NCBI RefSeq assembly: GCF_014236795.1
Contig: NZ_CP049017.1
Location: 2,706,001 to 2,770,000, forward strand
Length of the DNA: 64,000 nt
Direction: 5' to 3'
Source of the DNA: Xanthomonas theicola
GTDB lineage: Bacteria; Pseudomonadota; Gammaproteobacteria; Xanthomonadales; Xanthomonadaceae
Shown here: piece by piece, positions 8,487 to 17,030 of the stretch
How positions within the stretch are numbered: position 1 is the stretch's first letter
Layout: each line of letters starts with the position of its first letter
Translations under genes and position numbers: made by a program
The notes under the pieces: model-generated
Told to the model about the DNA's origin: nothing
Databases searched by the model: none
The model's input: only the letters and a program-made list of their open reading frames with translations

Positions 8487-9830
8487 ATGCTTGAACTGTT
8501 GATCGTTGTGGCCCTGGTGCTGCTGAACGGTTTCTTCGCGATGTCCGAGATGTCGCTGATGACCTCGCGCAAGAGCCGCCTGAAGCAGATGGCGCAAACC
8601 AGCACGCGCGCGGCCAAGGCGCTGGCGCTGGCCGAGAATCCGGAACACTTCCTGTCCACGGTGCAGATCGGCATCACCGCGATCGGCATCCTGACCGGCG
8701 TGTTCGGCGGCGACGCCATCGGCGAGGCGATCGCCACCAAGCTGCAGGCGCTGTTCCCGACGCTGGCGTCCACCTTCAGTCTGGTCGGGCAGCCGCAGCC
8801 GTACGCCGAGCTGATCGGCAAGACCCTGGCGATCGTGCTGATCACCTTCCTGACGCTGATCTTCGGCGAACTGGTGCCCAAGCGCATGGCGCTCGCCCAT
8901 TCGGAGGTCATCGCCGGCTTCGTCGCGTTGCCGATGGGCTGGCTGGCCCGGATCGCCGCGCCGTTCGTGTGGGTGTTGTCGCACTCGACCCGGCTGGTGT
9001 TGCGCCTGCTCGGCCTGGGCAAGGAGGAAGCGGCGTCGGTGACCGAAGAGGAGATCCGCATGCTGGTGGCCGAGAGCCACGAGGCCGGCGTGATCGACAG
9101 CCACGAGCGCGACATGATGAACCGGGTCATGCGCCTGGGCGACCGTACCGCCGAGAGCTTGATGACCCCGCGCAACCGCATCGCCTGGCTCGACGCCAAC
9201 GCCGAGCCCGCGCGCAATTTCCAGGCGATGCGCGAACACGAGTTCTCGCGCTACCCGGTATACCGCGGCAGCGACCAGGACATCGCCGGCGTGCTGGAGG
9301 TGAAATCGCTGGTGACGCGCATGGACGGCAACGCCACCCACCTGTTCCAGAGCCTGCGCGACACCCTGTTCGTCTCCGAATCCACCCATGCGATGAAGCT
9401 GCTGGAGATCTTCCGCGAGGAGCAGCAGTCGATGGCGCTGGTGGTGGACGAATACGGCGAGATCCAGGGCCTGGTCACGATCAGCGACCTGATGGGCGCG
9501 GTGGTCGGCCGCCTGCAGTCGGTGGACAACCCCGACGAGGACGCGCTGGTGGTGACCCGCGCCGACGGTTCGCTGCTGATCGACGGCTCGCTGGCGATCG
9601 AGGACCTGCGCGAGCTGCTCGGCGGCGCCGAACTGCCCAACGCCGAGGAAGGCGACTACAACACCCTGGCCGGCCTGTGCATCTATTACTTCGGCCGCAT
9701 CCCGCACGCCGGCGAGTTCTTCGACTGGGCCGGCTGGCGCATCGAGATCGTCGACCTGGACGGCGCGCGCGTGGACAAGCTGCTGCTGAGCAAGCTGCAG
9801 GACGAGAACAGCGATGACATCACCGGGTGA
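8487..9830 (+). CDS. CNNM/CorC-type (hemolysin family) transporter with CBS domains
   Basis: A 447-residue protein. The N-terminal DUF21/CNNM membrane domain (about residues 1-190) has GFFAMSEMSLMTSRKSRL and a conserved ELVPKRMAL. A tandem CBS pair (about 210-340, TPRNRIAWLD and FREEQQSMALVVDEYGEIQG) and a small C-terminal CorC/HlyC domain follow. The family exports or senses Mg2+/Co2+; older names call it hemolysin. The frame is open to 8370, but MLELLIVVALVLLNG at 8487 is the family start. The next gene begins 17 bases before this one ends, so the two are co-translated. Confidence 0.9.
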   Translation: MLELLIVVALVLLNGFFAMSEMSLMTSRKSRLKQMAQTSTRAAKALALAENPEHFLSTVQIGITAIGILTGVFGGDAIGEAIATKLQALFPTLASTFSLVGQPQPYAELIGKTLAIVLITFLTLIFGELVPKRMALAHSEVIAGFVALPMGWLARIAAPFVWVLSHSTRLVLRLLGLGKEEAASVTEEEIRMLVAESHEAGVIDSHERDMMNRVMRLGDRTAESLMTPRNRIAWLDANAEPARNFQAMREHEFSRYPVYRGSDQDIAGVLEVKSLVTRMDGNATHLFQSLRDTLFVSESTHAMKLLEIFREEQQSMALVVDEYGEIQGLVTISDLMGAVVGRLQSVDNPDEDALVVTRADGSLLIDGSLAIEDLRELLGGAELPNAEEGDYNTLAGLCIYYFGRIPHAGEFFDWAGWRIEIVDLDGARVDKLLLSKLQDENSDDITG

Positions 9831-10467
9831 GGCACCCGACGCGCACCGCGGCGACGGCTACAGCGCCGAGGGCATCCGCGCCCTGCTCGACAGCTTCCTC
9901 CTCGGCGATCCGGACGAGCAGCTGCGGCTGCGGCTGATCCTGGCCAACCTGCAGCAAAGCGCGTTCGGCGTGTTCCTGTTCGTGGCGATCCTGCCGGCGT
10001 TCCTGCCGGTGCCGGGCCTGGCCGGCGGCCTCAGCGGGCCGCTGGTGATCCTGATCGGCGTGCAGATGCTGCTTGGCCTGCGCAAGCCCTGGCTGCCGCG
10101 CTTCATCGGCGAACGCGGCCCGCGCCGGCGCACCATGCAACGCTTCGTCGCCCGCATCGTGCCGTGGTTGCGGCGGCTGGACAAGCTGCTCAAGCCGCGC
10201 CTGCCCGCGCTGGTGGAGACGCTGCCGGCGCAGGCGTTCAGCGGCCTGCTGCTGGTGGTGCTGGGGATCCTGCTGTCGCTGCCGATCCCGTTCACCAACT
10301 ATGCGTTCGGCGCGATGCTGCTGTTGTTCTCGCTGGCGCTGCTGGAACGCGATGGCGGCCTGATGCTGGTGTCGTGGCTGGGCGGCATCGCGGTGGCGGT
10401 CGGCCTGGGCCTGGCCTCGGACCAGGTGGTCGACCTGGGCCGCGACTGGCTGCGCGCCGTACGCTAA
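9814..10467 (+). CDS. ExoD family membrane protein
   Basis: A 217-residue protein. The N-terminal soluble part (LLDSFLLGDPDEQLRLRLILANL) is followed by four or so hydrophobic segments, including ILPAFLPVPGLAGGLSGP and QMLLGLRKPWLPRFI. The PxPG loop and the PWLP motif match the ExoD family (PF06055), first described in rhizobial exopolysaccharide synthesis and alkaline tolerance; the biochemical role is unknown. It overlaps the upstream CNNM/CorC gene by 17 bases, so the two share an mRNA. It is followed at once by a copy of the dispersed palindromic repeat. Confidence 0.8.
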   Translation: MTSPGEAPDAHRGDGYSAEGIRALLDSFLLGDPDEQLRLRLILANLQQSAFGVFLFVAILPAFLPVPGLAGGLSGPLVILIGVQMLLGLRKPWLPRFIGERGPRRRTMQRFVARIVPWLRRLDKLLKPRLPALVETLPAQAFSGLLLVVLGILLSLPIPFTNYAFGAMLLLFSLALLERDGGLMLVSWLGGIAVAVGLGLASDQVVDLGRDWLRAVR

Positions 10468-10621
10468 CGCGCTTTCGATCCAAGCGATGTCACTTGTGGA
10501 GCGATTTCAGTCGCGACGAGCTTTACAGGTAGAGCCATTCGCGACTGATGGCCCCAGGCCACCCGGAGTGGCTCCCACAACACTCCGCTAGCTGCAAATA
10601 CCCGAGTCGGAAATGCGCTAG
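10468..10621. repeat. Dispersed palindromic element, copy A (long form)
   Basis: The ends are imperfect inverted repeats of each other (GCTTTCGATCCAAGCGATG near 10471, and CGAGTCGGAAATGCGCTAG ending at 10621). It contains the family core on the minus strand (GTATTTGCAGC...GTGTTGTGGGAGC). It is longer than copies B and C because of about 65 extra bases in the middle. It starts just after the ExoD stop codon. Confidence 0.8.
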
Positions 10622-10663
10622 CGGCGGCCACCGGCATCGCCGGCGCCGGAACGCGGCGGGCCG

Positions 10664-10876
10664 TTACCGGTTGGCGCCCGCATCGCACTCGACCGCGAAC
10701 CCGCCGCTCATGTCGGCCGGGCGTCCCTGCGCGCCACAGCCGCCATACGCGCCATCGCCGCCACAGTAATGAGGGCCGTGAACGCCGCCGCGCGGGCGCT
10801 CCAGGGCTTTCGTCAGCTGCCGCAAAGCCGCTTCCAGCCCGCACGCGTGCGGCGCGGACGAATGGTGTCCGTTCAT
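10664..10876 (-). CDS. Small Cys/Gly/His-rich hypothetical protein
   Basis: A 70-residue open frame starting MNGHHSSAPHACGLEAALRQ, with GGGGAA about 8 bases before the ATG. The N-terminal half could form a short amphipathic helix (LEAALRQLTKALERP). The C-terminal half is Gly-rich with four Cys (HYCGGDGAYGGCG, ending VECDAGANR). I recognise no family. The layout, helical leader plus Cys/Gly core, resembles a modified-peptide precursor, but no maturation enzyme is visible nearby. It could also be a chance frame in GC-rich DNA; the ribosome site and its position downstream of the LLM gene on the same strand are the only support. Confidence 0.35.
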   Translation of the reverse strand: MNGHHSSAPHACGLEAALRQLTKALERPRGGVHGPHYCGGDGAYGGCGAQGRPADMSGGFAVECDAGANR

Positions 10877-10949
10877 TGCATGTTCCCCGTGTGTGCTTGC
10901 GTCGGCCGGGCCGCATGGCCGCATGGCCGCGCCGAAAGCGGGGCGAGCC

Positions 10950-11000
10950 GCGAGACGATCACATGCGCAGCAAAATCCATGGCATGCGAAATCGTCTCGC
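10950..11000. other. 10-bp perfect inverted repeat with 31-base loop
   Basis: GCGAGACGAT (10950-10959) is exactly complementary to ATCGTCTCGC (10991-11000). It lies between the LLM gene stop and the small ORF. No T-run follows on either strand, so it is not a classical terminator; it could be a regulator binding site or an mRNA stem. Confidence 0.45.
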
Positions 11001-11057
11001 ATTCGGGATGGGTCTCCCGCATGGGCCGTGGCGGCCGCGCTGCGTGCGCACGCTGCA

Positions 11058-12050
11058 TCAGGCCGCGACGGCCCGCGTCCACGCGTCGGCGGCGATCGCG
11101 AATGAATGCAGCCGCGCCGCGTGGTCGTAGATATTGGCGGTCAGCAACAGCTCGTCGGGCCGGTGGCGGGCGACGAACTCGGCCATGCCGCGCGCGACCT
11201 CGGCCGGATCGCCGAGCACGGTGCAGGCCAGTGCGCGCTCCAGGCCCGCCTTCTCGTGCGGTTGCCAGAACGCCTCGATGTCGTCGATCGGCGGCGGGAT
11301 CAGGCCGGGACGGCCGCGGCGCAGGTTGACGAAGCTCTGCTGCTGAGTGGTGAACAGGCGCCGCGCCGCGGCACTGGAGTCGGCGCCGACCACGTTCAGC
11401 GCCAGCACCGCGTAGGCGTCGCGCAGGCGCGCCGAAGGGCGGAACTCGCGCCGGTAGACCGCCAGCGCCTCGTCCATCGCGTCCGGGGCAAAGTGCGAGG
11501 CGAACGCGAACGGCAACCCCAACGTCGCGGCCAGGCGCGCGCTGAACAGGCTGGAGCCGAGCAGCCACACCGGCAGCTCGATGCCGGCGCCGGGCACCGC
11601 GCGCACCGCTTGCCCCGGCTCGGCCGGCTCGAAGTAGCGCAGCAATTCGCCGACGTCGTGCGGGAACTGGTCGGCGCTGTCGAAATAGCGGCGCAACGCC
11701 CGCGCCGTGGCCTGGTCGGTGCCGGGCGCGCGGCCCAGGCCCAGGTCGATGCGCCCCGGATACAGCGAGGCCAGCGTACCGAACTGCTCGGCCACCTGCA
11801 GCGGCGCGTGGTTGGGCAGCATGATGCCGCCGGCGCCGACTCGGATCCGGCGGGTACCGCCGGCCACATGCCCGATCAGCACCGCGGTGGCGGCGCTGGC
11901 GATGCCCGGCATGTTGTGGTGTTCGGCCAGCCAGTAGCGGTGGTAGCCCCAGCGCTCGGCGTGCTGCGCCAGGTCCAGCATATTGGCGAACGCCTGGGCG
12001 GCGTCGCTGCCTTCGCAGACCGGGGCGAGATCGAGGATGGAGATCGGCAT
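11058..12050 (-). CDS. LLM-class flavin-dependent oxidoreductase
   Basis: A 330-residue bacterial-luciferase-like protein: [11 protein letters not shown] start, [10 protein letters not shown] (the conserved His/Asn of the TIM barrel), [18 protein letters not shown] and [13 protein letters not shown]. These belong to the single-component LLM subgroup that uses FMNH2/F420-type chemistry; most members have no assigned substrate. Two adjacent ATGs (12053 and 12050) follow a GGAATT sequence, and either could be used. It is divergent from the SDR gene at 12256, so the roughly 200-base gap between them holds both promoters. No obvious pathway partner is present. Confidence 0.88.
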   Translation of the reverse strand: MPISILDLAPVCEGSDAAQAFANMLDLAQHAERWGYHRYWLAEHHNMPGIASAATAVLIGHVAGGTRRIRVGAGGIMLPNHAPLQVAEQFGTLASLYPGRIDLGLGRAPGTDQATARALRRYFDSADQFPHDVGELLRYFEPAEPGQAVRAVPGAGIELPVWLLGSSLFSARLAATLGLPFAFASHFAPDAMDEALAVYRREFRPSARLRDAYAVLALNVVGADSSAAARRLFTTQQQSFVNLRRGRPGLIPPPIDDIEAFWQPHEKAGLERALACTVLGDPAEVARGMAEFVARHRPDELLLTANIYDHAARLHSFAIAADAWTRAVAA

Positions 12051-12255
12051 CATGGGGCGGAATTCCTGCAGGCGATGCGACCGAACTGGGGGCGCTGCGC
12101 GGCGATTGCAGCGGCCGGCGCCGGAACGCTGATTTGCAGCCGCGGTGGTGGCCGCACGCCGCGCCGGCATGTCGGCATCCGCCGCTCGGACGGCCACACC
12201 GGCTGCACGGCGCCCTGGCTAGGCTGACCATGCCGCCCTGCCCGTGTTCGCCGCC

Positions 12256-13062
12256 ATGCCCCTGATCCCGACACCGACCGCTCCTGCCGCCCTGCCGCTG
12301 CGTGATCGCGTGATACTGGTCAGCGGCGGCGCGCAGGGCATCGGCCGCGGCGTGGTGCAGGCGGTGCTCGGCGCCGGCGGCCAGGTCGCGATCGGCGACT
12401 TGGACGCCGCCGCCGGACGCGCCTGCCTGGCCGAACTGGACGCCGGCGAGCGCGTGTCGTTCCGGCGTCTGGACGTGGCCGCCGAGGCCGGCGTGCGCCG
12501 CTTCGTCGGCGCCGCGCTGGCCCGCTTCGGCCGCATCGACGGCCTGGTCAACAATGCCGGCATCGCCGACGCGCACAGCGGCCCGCTGGAGCGCCTGCCG
12601 CTGCGCGAATGGAACCGCCGGCTGGGCGCGAGCCTGGGCGGCGCGTTCCTGTGCAGCAAGCATGCGCTGCCGGCGCTGCGCGACAGCGCCGGCGGCGGCG
12701 CGATCGTCAACATCGCCTCGACCCGCGCCCGCCAATCGGAGCCGGACAGCGAAGCCTATGCGGCGGCGAAAGGCGGCCTGCTCGCCTTCACCCATGCGCT
12801 GGCGATCAGTGCCGGGCCGGCGGTGCGGGTCAACTGCATCAGTCCCGGCTGGATCGCCACCGACGCCTGGCGCAAGTCGAGCGCGCGGCGCAAGCCGGCG
12901 CTGTCGCGGCAGGACCATGCGCAGCATCCGGCCGGGCGCGTCGGCACCCCGCAGGACATCGGCGCACTGGCGGTCTATTTGCTGTCGGCCGACGCCGGCT
13001 TCGTCACCGGCCAGGACTTCGTCGTCGATGGCGGGATGACGCGCAAGATGCAGTATGTCTGA
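12256..13062 (+). CDS. SDR family oxidoreductase
   Basis: A 268-residue classical SDR: GGAQGIGRG cofactor loop, VNNAGIAD, Ser in NIASTRA, YAAAKGG catalytic pair and the family ending TGQDFVVDGGMTRKM. An in-frame GTG at 12244 would add four residues; the ATG at 12256 is preferred. The substrate is unknown. Divergent from the LLM flavoenzyme, convergent with trhO. Base composition matches the core genome, unlike the two SDRs at the left edge. Confidence 0.87.
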   Translation: MPLIPTPTAPAALPLRDRVILVSGGAQGIGRGVVQAVLGAGGQVAIGDLDAAAGRACLAELDAGERVSFRRLDVAAEAGVRRFVGAALARFGRIDGLVNNAGIADAHSGPLERLPLREWNRRLGASLGGAFLCSKHALPALRDSAGGGAIVNIASTRARQSEPDSEAYAAAKGGLLAFTHALAISAGPAVRVNCISPGWIATDAWRKSSARRKPALSRQDHAQHPAGRVGTPQDIGALAVYLLSADAGFVTGQDFVVDGGMTRKMQYV

Positions 13063-13067
13063 GGCGC

Positions 13068-13092
13068 CGGGATTGGAGATTCGGGATTGGAT
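13068..13092. repeat. Short GGGATTGG-type repeat after SDR stop
   Basis: Two tandem CGGGATTGGA-like units lie immediately after the SDR stop, related to the longer inverted repeat between sdhB and sdhA. Only one arm is present here. Confidence 0.45.
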
Positions 13093-13228
13093 CGGCGCAG
13101 TGTTGCCGCGGCTGCGGATGCGACAAGATGACGCGGGTGGCGGCCGGCACCGGGGCGCCTGGGTTGTTCTTGATGCGCAGAACCGATCGCCGGCTGGAAC
13201 GCCGCGTCTGCGGCGATCGCCGCTGCGA

Positions 13229-13996
13229 TCAACCGGTTGCACGCAAGGTGGCCGGATCCGCGGGGTCCACCAGCGGCTGCAGTTGCGGATCCAGCGCCAC
13301 GCGTTGGTCGAACACGAAGCAACGGCCGTCGTAGCCTTCGCCACCCACCTCCTCGAAGTAGCCGAGGATGCCACCGTCCAGCTGCAGCACGTTGTCCATG
13401 CCGTTCGCGCGCATCCACAGCGCCGCCTTCTCGCAGCGGATGCCGCCGGTGCAGAAGCTGACCACGGTGGCGTCGGCCAGTGCGGCGCGATGCGGCGCCA
13501 GCGCCTCGGGCAGATCGGTGAACTTGACGATCGGCAAGGTCAGCGCGCCGGCAAACGTGCCGTAGGCCACTTCCTGCGCGTTGCGCGTGTCCAGCAGCAC
13601 CACGCGGCGGCCGCCGTCGTCGTGGCCCTGGCGCAGCCAGCGCCGCAGCGTCGCCGGCGCCACCGCCGGCGCGCGTTCGGCGTCCAGCGGCGAAGCGGCA
13701 TCGCGGCGGAAACCGATGATCTCCGGCTTGACCTTGGTCTTCAGCCGCGCGAACGGCTGCTGCGTGCTGGCGCTGGTCTTGACCCGCAGCCCGGCGAAGC
13801 GCGGGTCGGCGCGCAGCTGCGCGTAGAAATCGTCGATCGCCGCCGGCGCGCCGGCCAGGAACAGGTTGATGCCCTCGCCCGCGACCAGGAGGGTGCCGCG
13901 CAGGGCGCCGGCCTGCGCCCGCGCCTGCAACCGCGCGGCGAGCGCGTCGGGATCGGCGATGGCGACGAAGTGGTAGGCGGCGGTATTGGCGATCAT
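13229..13996 (-). CDS. trhO: tRNA uridine(34) hydroxylase TrhO (rhodanese-like)
   Basis: A 255-residue protein with an N-terminal acylphosphatase-like domain (GTLLVAGEGINLFLAG, about 34-50) and a rhodanese domain from about 115. The active-site loop is CTGGIRCEK with Cys182, and a second Cys188. TrhO (YceA) catalyses O2-dependent formation of 5-hydroxyuridine at tRNA position 34. The architecture and the C-x-x-G-x-R-C loop separate it from plain sulfurtransferases. ATG at 13996. The gene stands alone, convergent with the SDR and 28 bases upstream of the DUF6164 stop. Confidence 0.92.
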   Translation of the reverse strand: MIANTAAYHFVAIADPDALAARLQARAQAGALRGTLLVAGEGINLFLAGAPAAIDDFYAQLRADPRFAGLRVKTSASTQQPFARLKTKVKPEIIGFRRDAASPLDAERAPAVAPATLRRWLRQGHDDGGRRVVLLDTRNAQEVAYGTFAGALTLPIVKFTDLPEALAPHRAALADATVVSFCTGGIRCEKAALWMRANGMDNVLQLDGGILGYFEEVGGEGYDGRCFVFDQRVALDPQLQPLVDPADPATLRATG

Positions 13997-14024
13997 CCGC
14001 GCAGTTTAGCGTGCGCCGCGCCGC

Positions 14025-14390
14025 TCAGCCGCGCAGCAGGAAGAACGGCAGCAGCACCAGCGAAGCGACCAGCAGCATGCCCAGCAGCGTCGCCAGCACG
14101 AACAGCGGGCGCCGCCGCAGCAGCGTGGCGAAGGTCTCGGCGCTGCCATCGCGCAACGCCGCGGCACGCTCGGCGCGGGCGCGCTCGCCGCGTTGCGCCT
14201 GGTAGCCGGCCAGCAGCGCCTTGGCCCGCGCCTGCTCGGCGTCCTCGCGCAGCCACACGCCGCCGGCGGAGATGCCGAAGGTGCCGGGACGGGTCTCGTA
14301 GTAGTCGATGCGTGCGCCATCGAGCAGCGAGCGCACCTCGGCGAGTTCGTCGTCGGGGACGTTGCGCAGGTTGAGCAGCAGTTTGGCCAT
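14025..14390 (-). CDS. DUF6164-type small membrane protein
   Basis: A 121-residue protein starting MAKLLLNLRNVPDDELAEVR, a beta-alpha-beta domain of the kind that senses a small ligand (putative signal-transducing DUF2007/6164-like fold). A charged helix (EQARAKALLAGYQAQRGERA) and one C-terminal hydrophobic segment (LFVLATLLGMLLVASLVLLP) follow. The frame is open further upstream, but the ATG at 14390 gives the recognisable family start. Function unknown. It sits between trhO (same strand) and a divergent FKBP gene. Confidence 0.7.
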   Translation of the reverse strand: MAKLLLNLRNVPDDELAEVRSLLDGARIDYYETRPGTFGISAGGVWLREDAEQARAKALLAGYQAQRGERARAERAAALRDGSAETFATLLRRRPLFVLATLLGMLLVASLVLLPFFLLRG

Positions 14391-14455
14391 GCGCCGATGA
14401 TAGCCGCTGCGGCGATGCGCTACCCTTGCACGCCCTGTTCGCCATGGATGCCCGC

Positions 14456-14899
14456 ATGCGCCGTGCCCTGCTGCTGTTGAGCCTGTCGTTGCCGGTCTGG
14501 CTGTTGGGCGGCTGCACGCCGCCCGGTCCGCCGCCCGGCGGCAGCATCGCCGCGTTCCAGGTGATCGACGAGCGCGTCGGCAGCGGCGCCGAGGCACGCC
14601 CCGGCAGCCAGGTGACCGTGCACTACACCGGTTGGCTGTACGACGAGAAGGCCAAGGACCGGCGCGGCGAGAAGTTCGACGCCTCGGCCGACCATGGCCA
14701 GCCCTTCAGCTTCGCCCTCGGCGGCGGCCAGGTGATCCGCGGCTGGGACGAAGGCGTGGCCGGCATGCGCGTGGGCGGCAAGCGCAGGTTGATGATCCCG
14801 GCCGAGTACGGCTACGGCGCCAGCGGCGCGGGCGGGGTGATTCCGCCCGGCGCCTCGCTGGTGTTCGAGGTCGAACTGCTCGACGTCACGCCGCGTTGA
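14456..14899 (+). CDS. FKBP-type peptidyl-prolyl isomerase, lipoprotein
   Basis: A 147-residue protein with a lipoprotein signal (MRRALLLLSLSLPVWLLGGC, Cys at the lipobox end) and one FKBP domain. FKBP landmarks in order: VTVHYTGWLYD, GQVIRGWDEGVAGMRVGGKRRL, PAEYGYGA and IPPGASLVFEVELLDV. It should be anchored to an envelope membrane and assist folding of exported proteins. Alternative in-frame ATGs at 14426 and 14444 exist; 14456 gives the cleanest signal peptide (MRR n-region). The flavoprotein gene begins 13 bases after the stop and may be co-transcribed. Confidence 0.9.
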   Translation: MRRALLLLSLSLPVWLLGGCTPPGPPPGGSIAAFQVIDERVGSGAEARPGSQVTVHYTGWLYDEKAKDRRGEKFDASADHGQPFSFALGGGQVIRGWDEGVAGMRVGGKRRLMIPAEYGYGASGAGGVIPPGASLVFEVELLDVTPR

Positions 14900-14912
14900 G
14901 CCGTCGCCGCCG

Positions 14913-16172
14913 ATGCCCGCCAGCACGCTCGCCGCCGCCGTGCGCGGCCGCATCGCCATCGTCGGCGGCGGTCCGGCCGGGCTGATGGCCGCCGAGACCG
15001 CGCGCGCGGCCGGCGCCGAGGTCGACGTGTACGAGGGCAAGGGCTCGGTCGGGCGCAAGTTCCTGATCGCCGGCAAGGGCGGGCTCAACCTGACCCACTC
15101 CGATCCGTTCGCGCTGTTCGTGTCGCGCTACCGCGAGCGCGCCGCGCAGGTCGGCGACTGGCTGGCCGACTTCGACGCCGATGCGCTGCGCGCCTGGGCG
15201 CAGGTACTGGGCGTGGGCACCTACGTCGGCAGTTCCGGCCGCGTGTTCCCGCTGGACCGCAAGGCCGCGCCACTGCTGCGCGGCTGGGTGCGGCGGCTGA
15301 AGGAGGCCGGGGTGCGCTTCCACGTGCAGCAGCGCTGGCAAGGCTGGGACAGCGACGGCGCGCTGCGCTTGGAAAGCGCCGACGGCGAACGCCCGGTGCA
15401 TGCCGATGCCTGCGTGCTGGCGCTGGGCGGCGGCAGCTGGCCGCAGCTCGGTGCCGACGGCGCCTGGCAGGACACGCTGCGCGCGCGCGGCGTCGACGTC
15501 GCGCCGCTGCAGCCGGCCAACTGCGGCTTCGATATCGACTGGAGCGCGCATTTCCGCGAACGCCATGCCGGCGCGCCGCTGAAACCGGTGGTCGCGCACT
15601 GGCACGATGCGCATGGCCACGCACGGTCCCTGCAGGGCGAATGCGTGGTCGGCGAACACGGCATCGAAGGCAGCCTGGTCTATGCGCTGTCGGCGGACCT
15701 GCGCGAGGCCATTGCCGCACACGGCCCGAGCACGCTGTGGCTGGATCTGGCGCCGGGCCGCGAGCTGGCACGGCTGCACGCCGAGCTGGGCAAGCCACGC
15801 GGCGGGCGCAGCTTCGGCGAACACCTGCGGCGCCAGGCCGGCATCGACGGGGCCAAGGCGGCGCTGCTGTTCGAGGTAATGGGCAAGCAGGCCGGGCAGG
15901 ATCCGGCAGCCGCGGCGGCCATGCTGAAACGGCTGCCGCTGACCCTGCTGCGCCCGCGTCCGCTGGCCGAGGCGATCAGCAGCGCCGGCGGCGTGCGGCT
16001 GGAGGCGCTGGACCCGGCATTGATGCTGCACGCCCTGCCCGGCACCTTCTGCGCCGGCGAAATGCTCGACTGGGAAGCGCCCACCGGCGGCTACCTGCTG
16101 AGCGCCTGTTTCGCCAGCGGCCTGCGCGCCGGGCGCGGCGCGGTGGCCTGGCTGCAGCGCGGCGCCGGCTGA
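14913..16172 (+). CDS. HI0933/TIGR03862 family FAD-dependent oxidoreductase
   Basis: A 419-residue flavoprotein. The FAD-binding IVGGGPAGLMAAE is at about 16-28, the family-specific GRKFLIAGKGGLNLTHS follows at about 47-63, and the C-terminal second FAD contact is CAGEMLDWEAPTGGYLLSACFASG. TIGR03862 is a Proteobacterial branch of the BaiN/HI0933 group with no assigned reaction. It starts 13 bases after the FKBP stop. To its right begins a region of gene and insertion-sequence fragments. Confidence 0.88.
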   Translation: MPASTLAAAVRGRIAIVGGGPAGLMAAETARAAGAEVDVYEGKGSVGRKFLIAGKGGLNLTHSDPFALFVSRYRERAAQVGDWLADFDADALRAWAQVLGVGTYVGSSGRVFPLDRKAAPLLRGWVRRLKEAGVRFHVQQRWQGWDSDGALRLESADGERPVHADACVLALGGGSWPQLGADGAWQDTLRARGVDVAPLQPANCGFDIDWSAHFRERHAGAPLKPVVAHWHDAHGHARSLQGECVVGEHGIEGSLVYALSADLREAIAAHGPSTLWLDLAPGRELARLHAELGKPRGGRSFGEHLRRQAGIDGAKAALLFEVMGKQAGQDPAAAAAMLKRLPLTLLRPRPLAEAISSAGGVRLEALDPALMLHALPGTFCAGEMLDWEAPTGGYLLSACFASGLRAGRGAVAWLQRGAG

Positions 16173-16400
16173 GCGGCGGCGCCGCCGCGCGCGTGGTCTC
16201 GCGCTCGACGCTGACCTCGCGCATCACGCAGACCGCGCCGAGCGACTGCCCGGCGGCATGGCCCAGGCTGCCGTAGAGGTGGCCGCCACGGCCAGGCAGG
16301 GGCATGCCGGCATAGGAGCGGATATGCGGCGGCCCCTGCACCAGCGGATTGCCGGCAAAGCGCGGATGCAACGCATCGGCCCCCTCCGACAACTGCGGCG
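16173..16400 (-). pseudogene. GAF-domain protein fragment
   Basis: The minus strand encodes HPRFAGNPLVQGPPHIRSYAGMPL followed by GAVCVM, the core of sensory GAF domains (RF..NPLV.G.P.IR.YAG.PL...G...G.LCV). There is no proper start and no downstream output domain. The frame runs from about 16400 down to the end of the flavoprotein gene, where it loses similarity. Best read as the debris of a sensor kinase or diguanylate cyclase gene. Confidence 0.5.
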
Positions 16401-16404
16401 ACAG

Positions 16405-16493
16405 CTAGAGCATTTCCGACTCGGGTATTTGCAGCCAGCGGAGTGTTGTGGGAGCGACTCCGGGTGGCATCGCTTGGATCGAAAGTGCTCTAG
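16405..16493. repeat. Dispersed palindromic element, copy B
   Basis: An 89-base element. Its ends are an imperfect inverted repeat: CTAGAGCATTTCCGACTCG at the left, CTTGGATCGAAAGTGCTCTAG at the right. The core reads GTATTTGCAGCCAGCGGAGT then GTTGTGGGAGCG. It separates the GAF fragment from the IS630 fragment. Confidence 0.85.
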
Positions 16494-16640
16494 CGCCAAG
16501 GAACTGGTCCAGCGCCTCGAACGCCAGGCCGCCCACGACCCCCTTCACAAGCGGCCCTTCATCTGGACGGCTACCGCTCGATCCATCCTCGACAAGGTCG
16601 AACGACTCTGTAAAGTCATTTCAGGGACGGAACAGGTAAC
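16494..16640 (+). mobile_element. IS630-family transposase C-terminal remnant
   Basis: The plus frame reads AKELVQRLERQAAHDP...KRPFIWTATARSILDKVERLCKVI. The FxWTATA...IL.KV tail is characteristic of IS630-type transposases. Only about 48 codons remain, with no DDE core and no terminal repeats. Confidence 0.65.
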
Positions 16641-17020
16641 AATCCCCCGGCAAAGCCGAGGGCATTCGTAATGTGAGCCGCTCAAAGCGGCTGGCGGGGG
16701 CGCTAACGCGCCTCCCTTGAATGGCGCCACCTGAAGGTGACTGGCTTATCGCAGCAACTGCAACTGATCGAGCCGGTCATCCTCCTTCTCCTGATTGCGC
16801 ACGTCCTCCCGGACCTCCGCTTCATCCCGACCTACCGTCGATACAAAGTAGCCTCTGGCCCAGAAGTGCCGACCCACGACGTTCCGTTTACGCTCGGCAT
16901 ACCCCCCTGCCAGATGGATCGCGCGCTTGCCCTTGATGTAGCCCACCACCGGCGACACCGCCAGCTTCGCCGAATCCGCAACATCCTGTGCACGCGATCG
17001 GGCATCCTGGCTGTGACTTA
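16641..17020 (-). mobile_element. IS200/IS605-type element remnant with TnpA 3' part
   Basis: The minus strand (about 17020 to 16746) encodes the C-terminal part of a Y1 transposase: VVGYIKGKRAIHLAGGY, RNVVGRHFWARGYFVSTVGRD, then NQEKEDDRLDQL. The HFWARGYFVSTVG block and the IKGK segment are IS200-family signatures. The N-terminal part with the HUH motif is missing. A small hairpin (CCCCGGCAAAGCCGAGGG, near 16650) and a GCCGCTCAAAGCGGC hairpin near 16677 lie at the 3' side, as expected of the subterminal palindromes of such elements. Confidence 0.7.
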
Positions 17021-17030
17021 GAACTTATCC

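Noticed and set aside
7523..9217. 564-codon minus-strand frame across DUF47 and the CorC-type gene
   Set aside because: It is out of frame with DUF47 and antisense to the CorC-type gene, without its own similarity.
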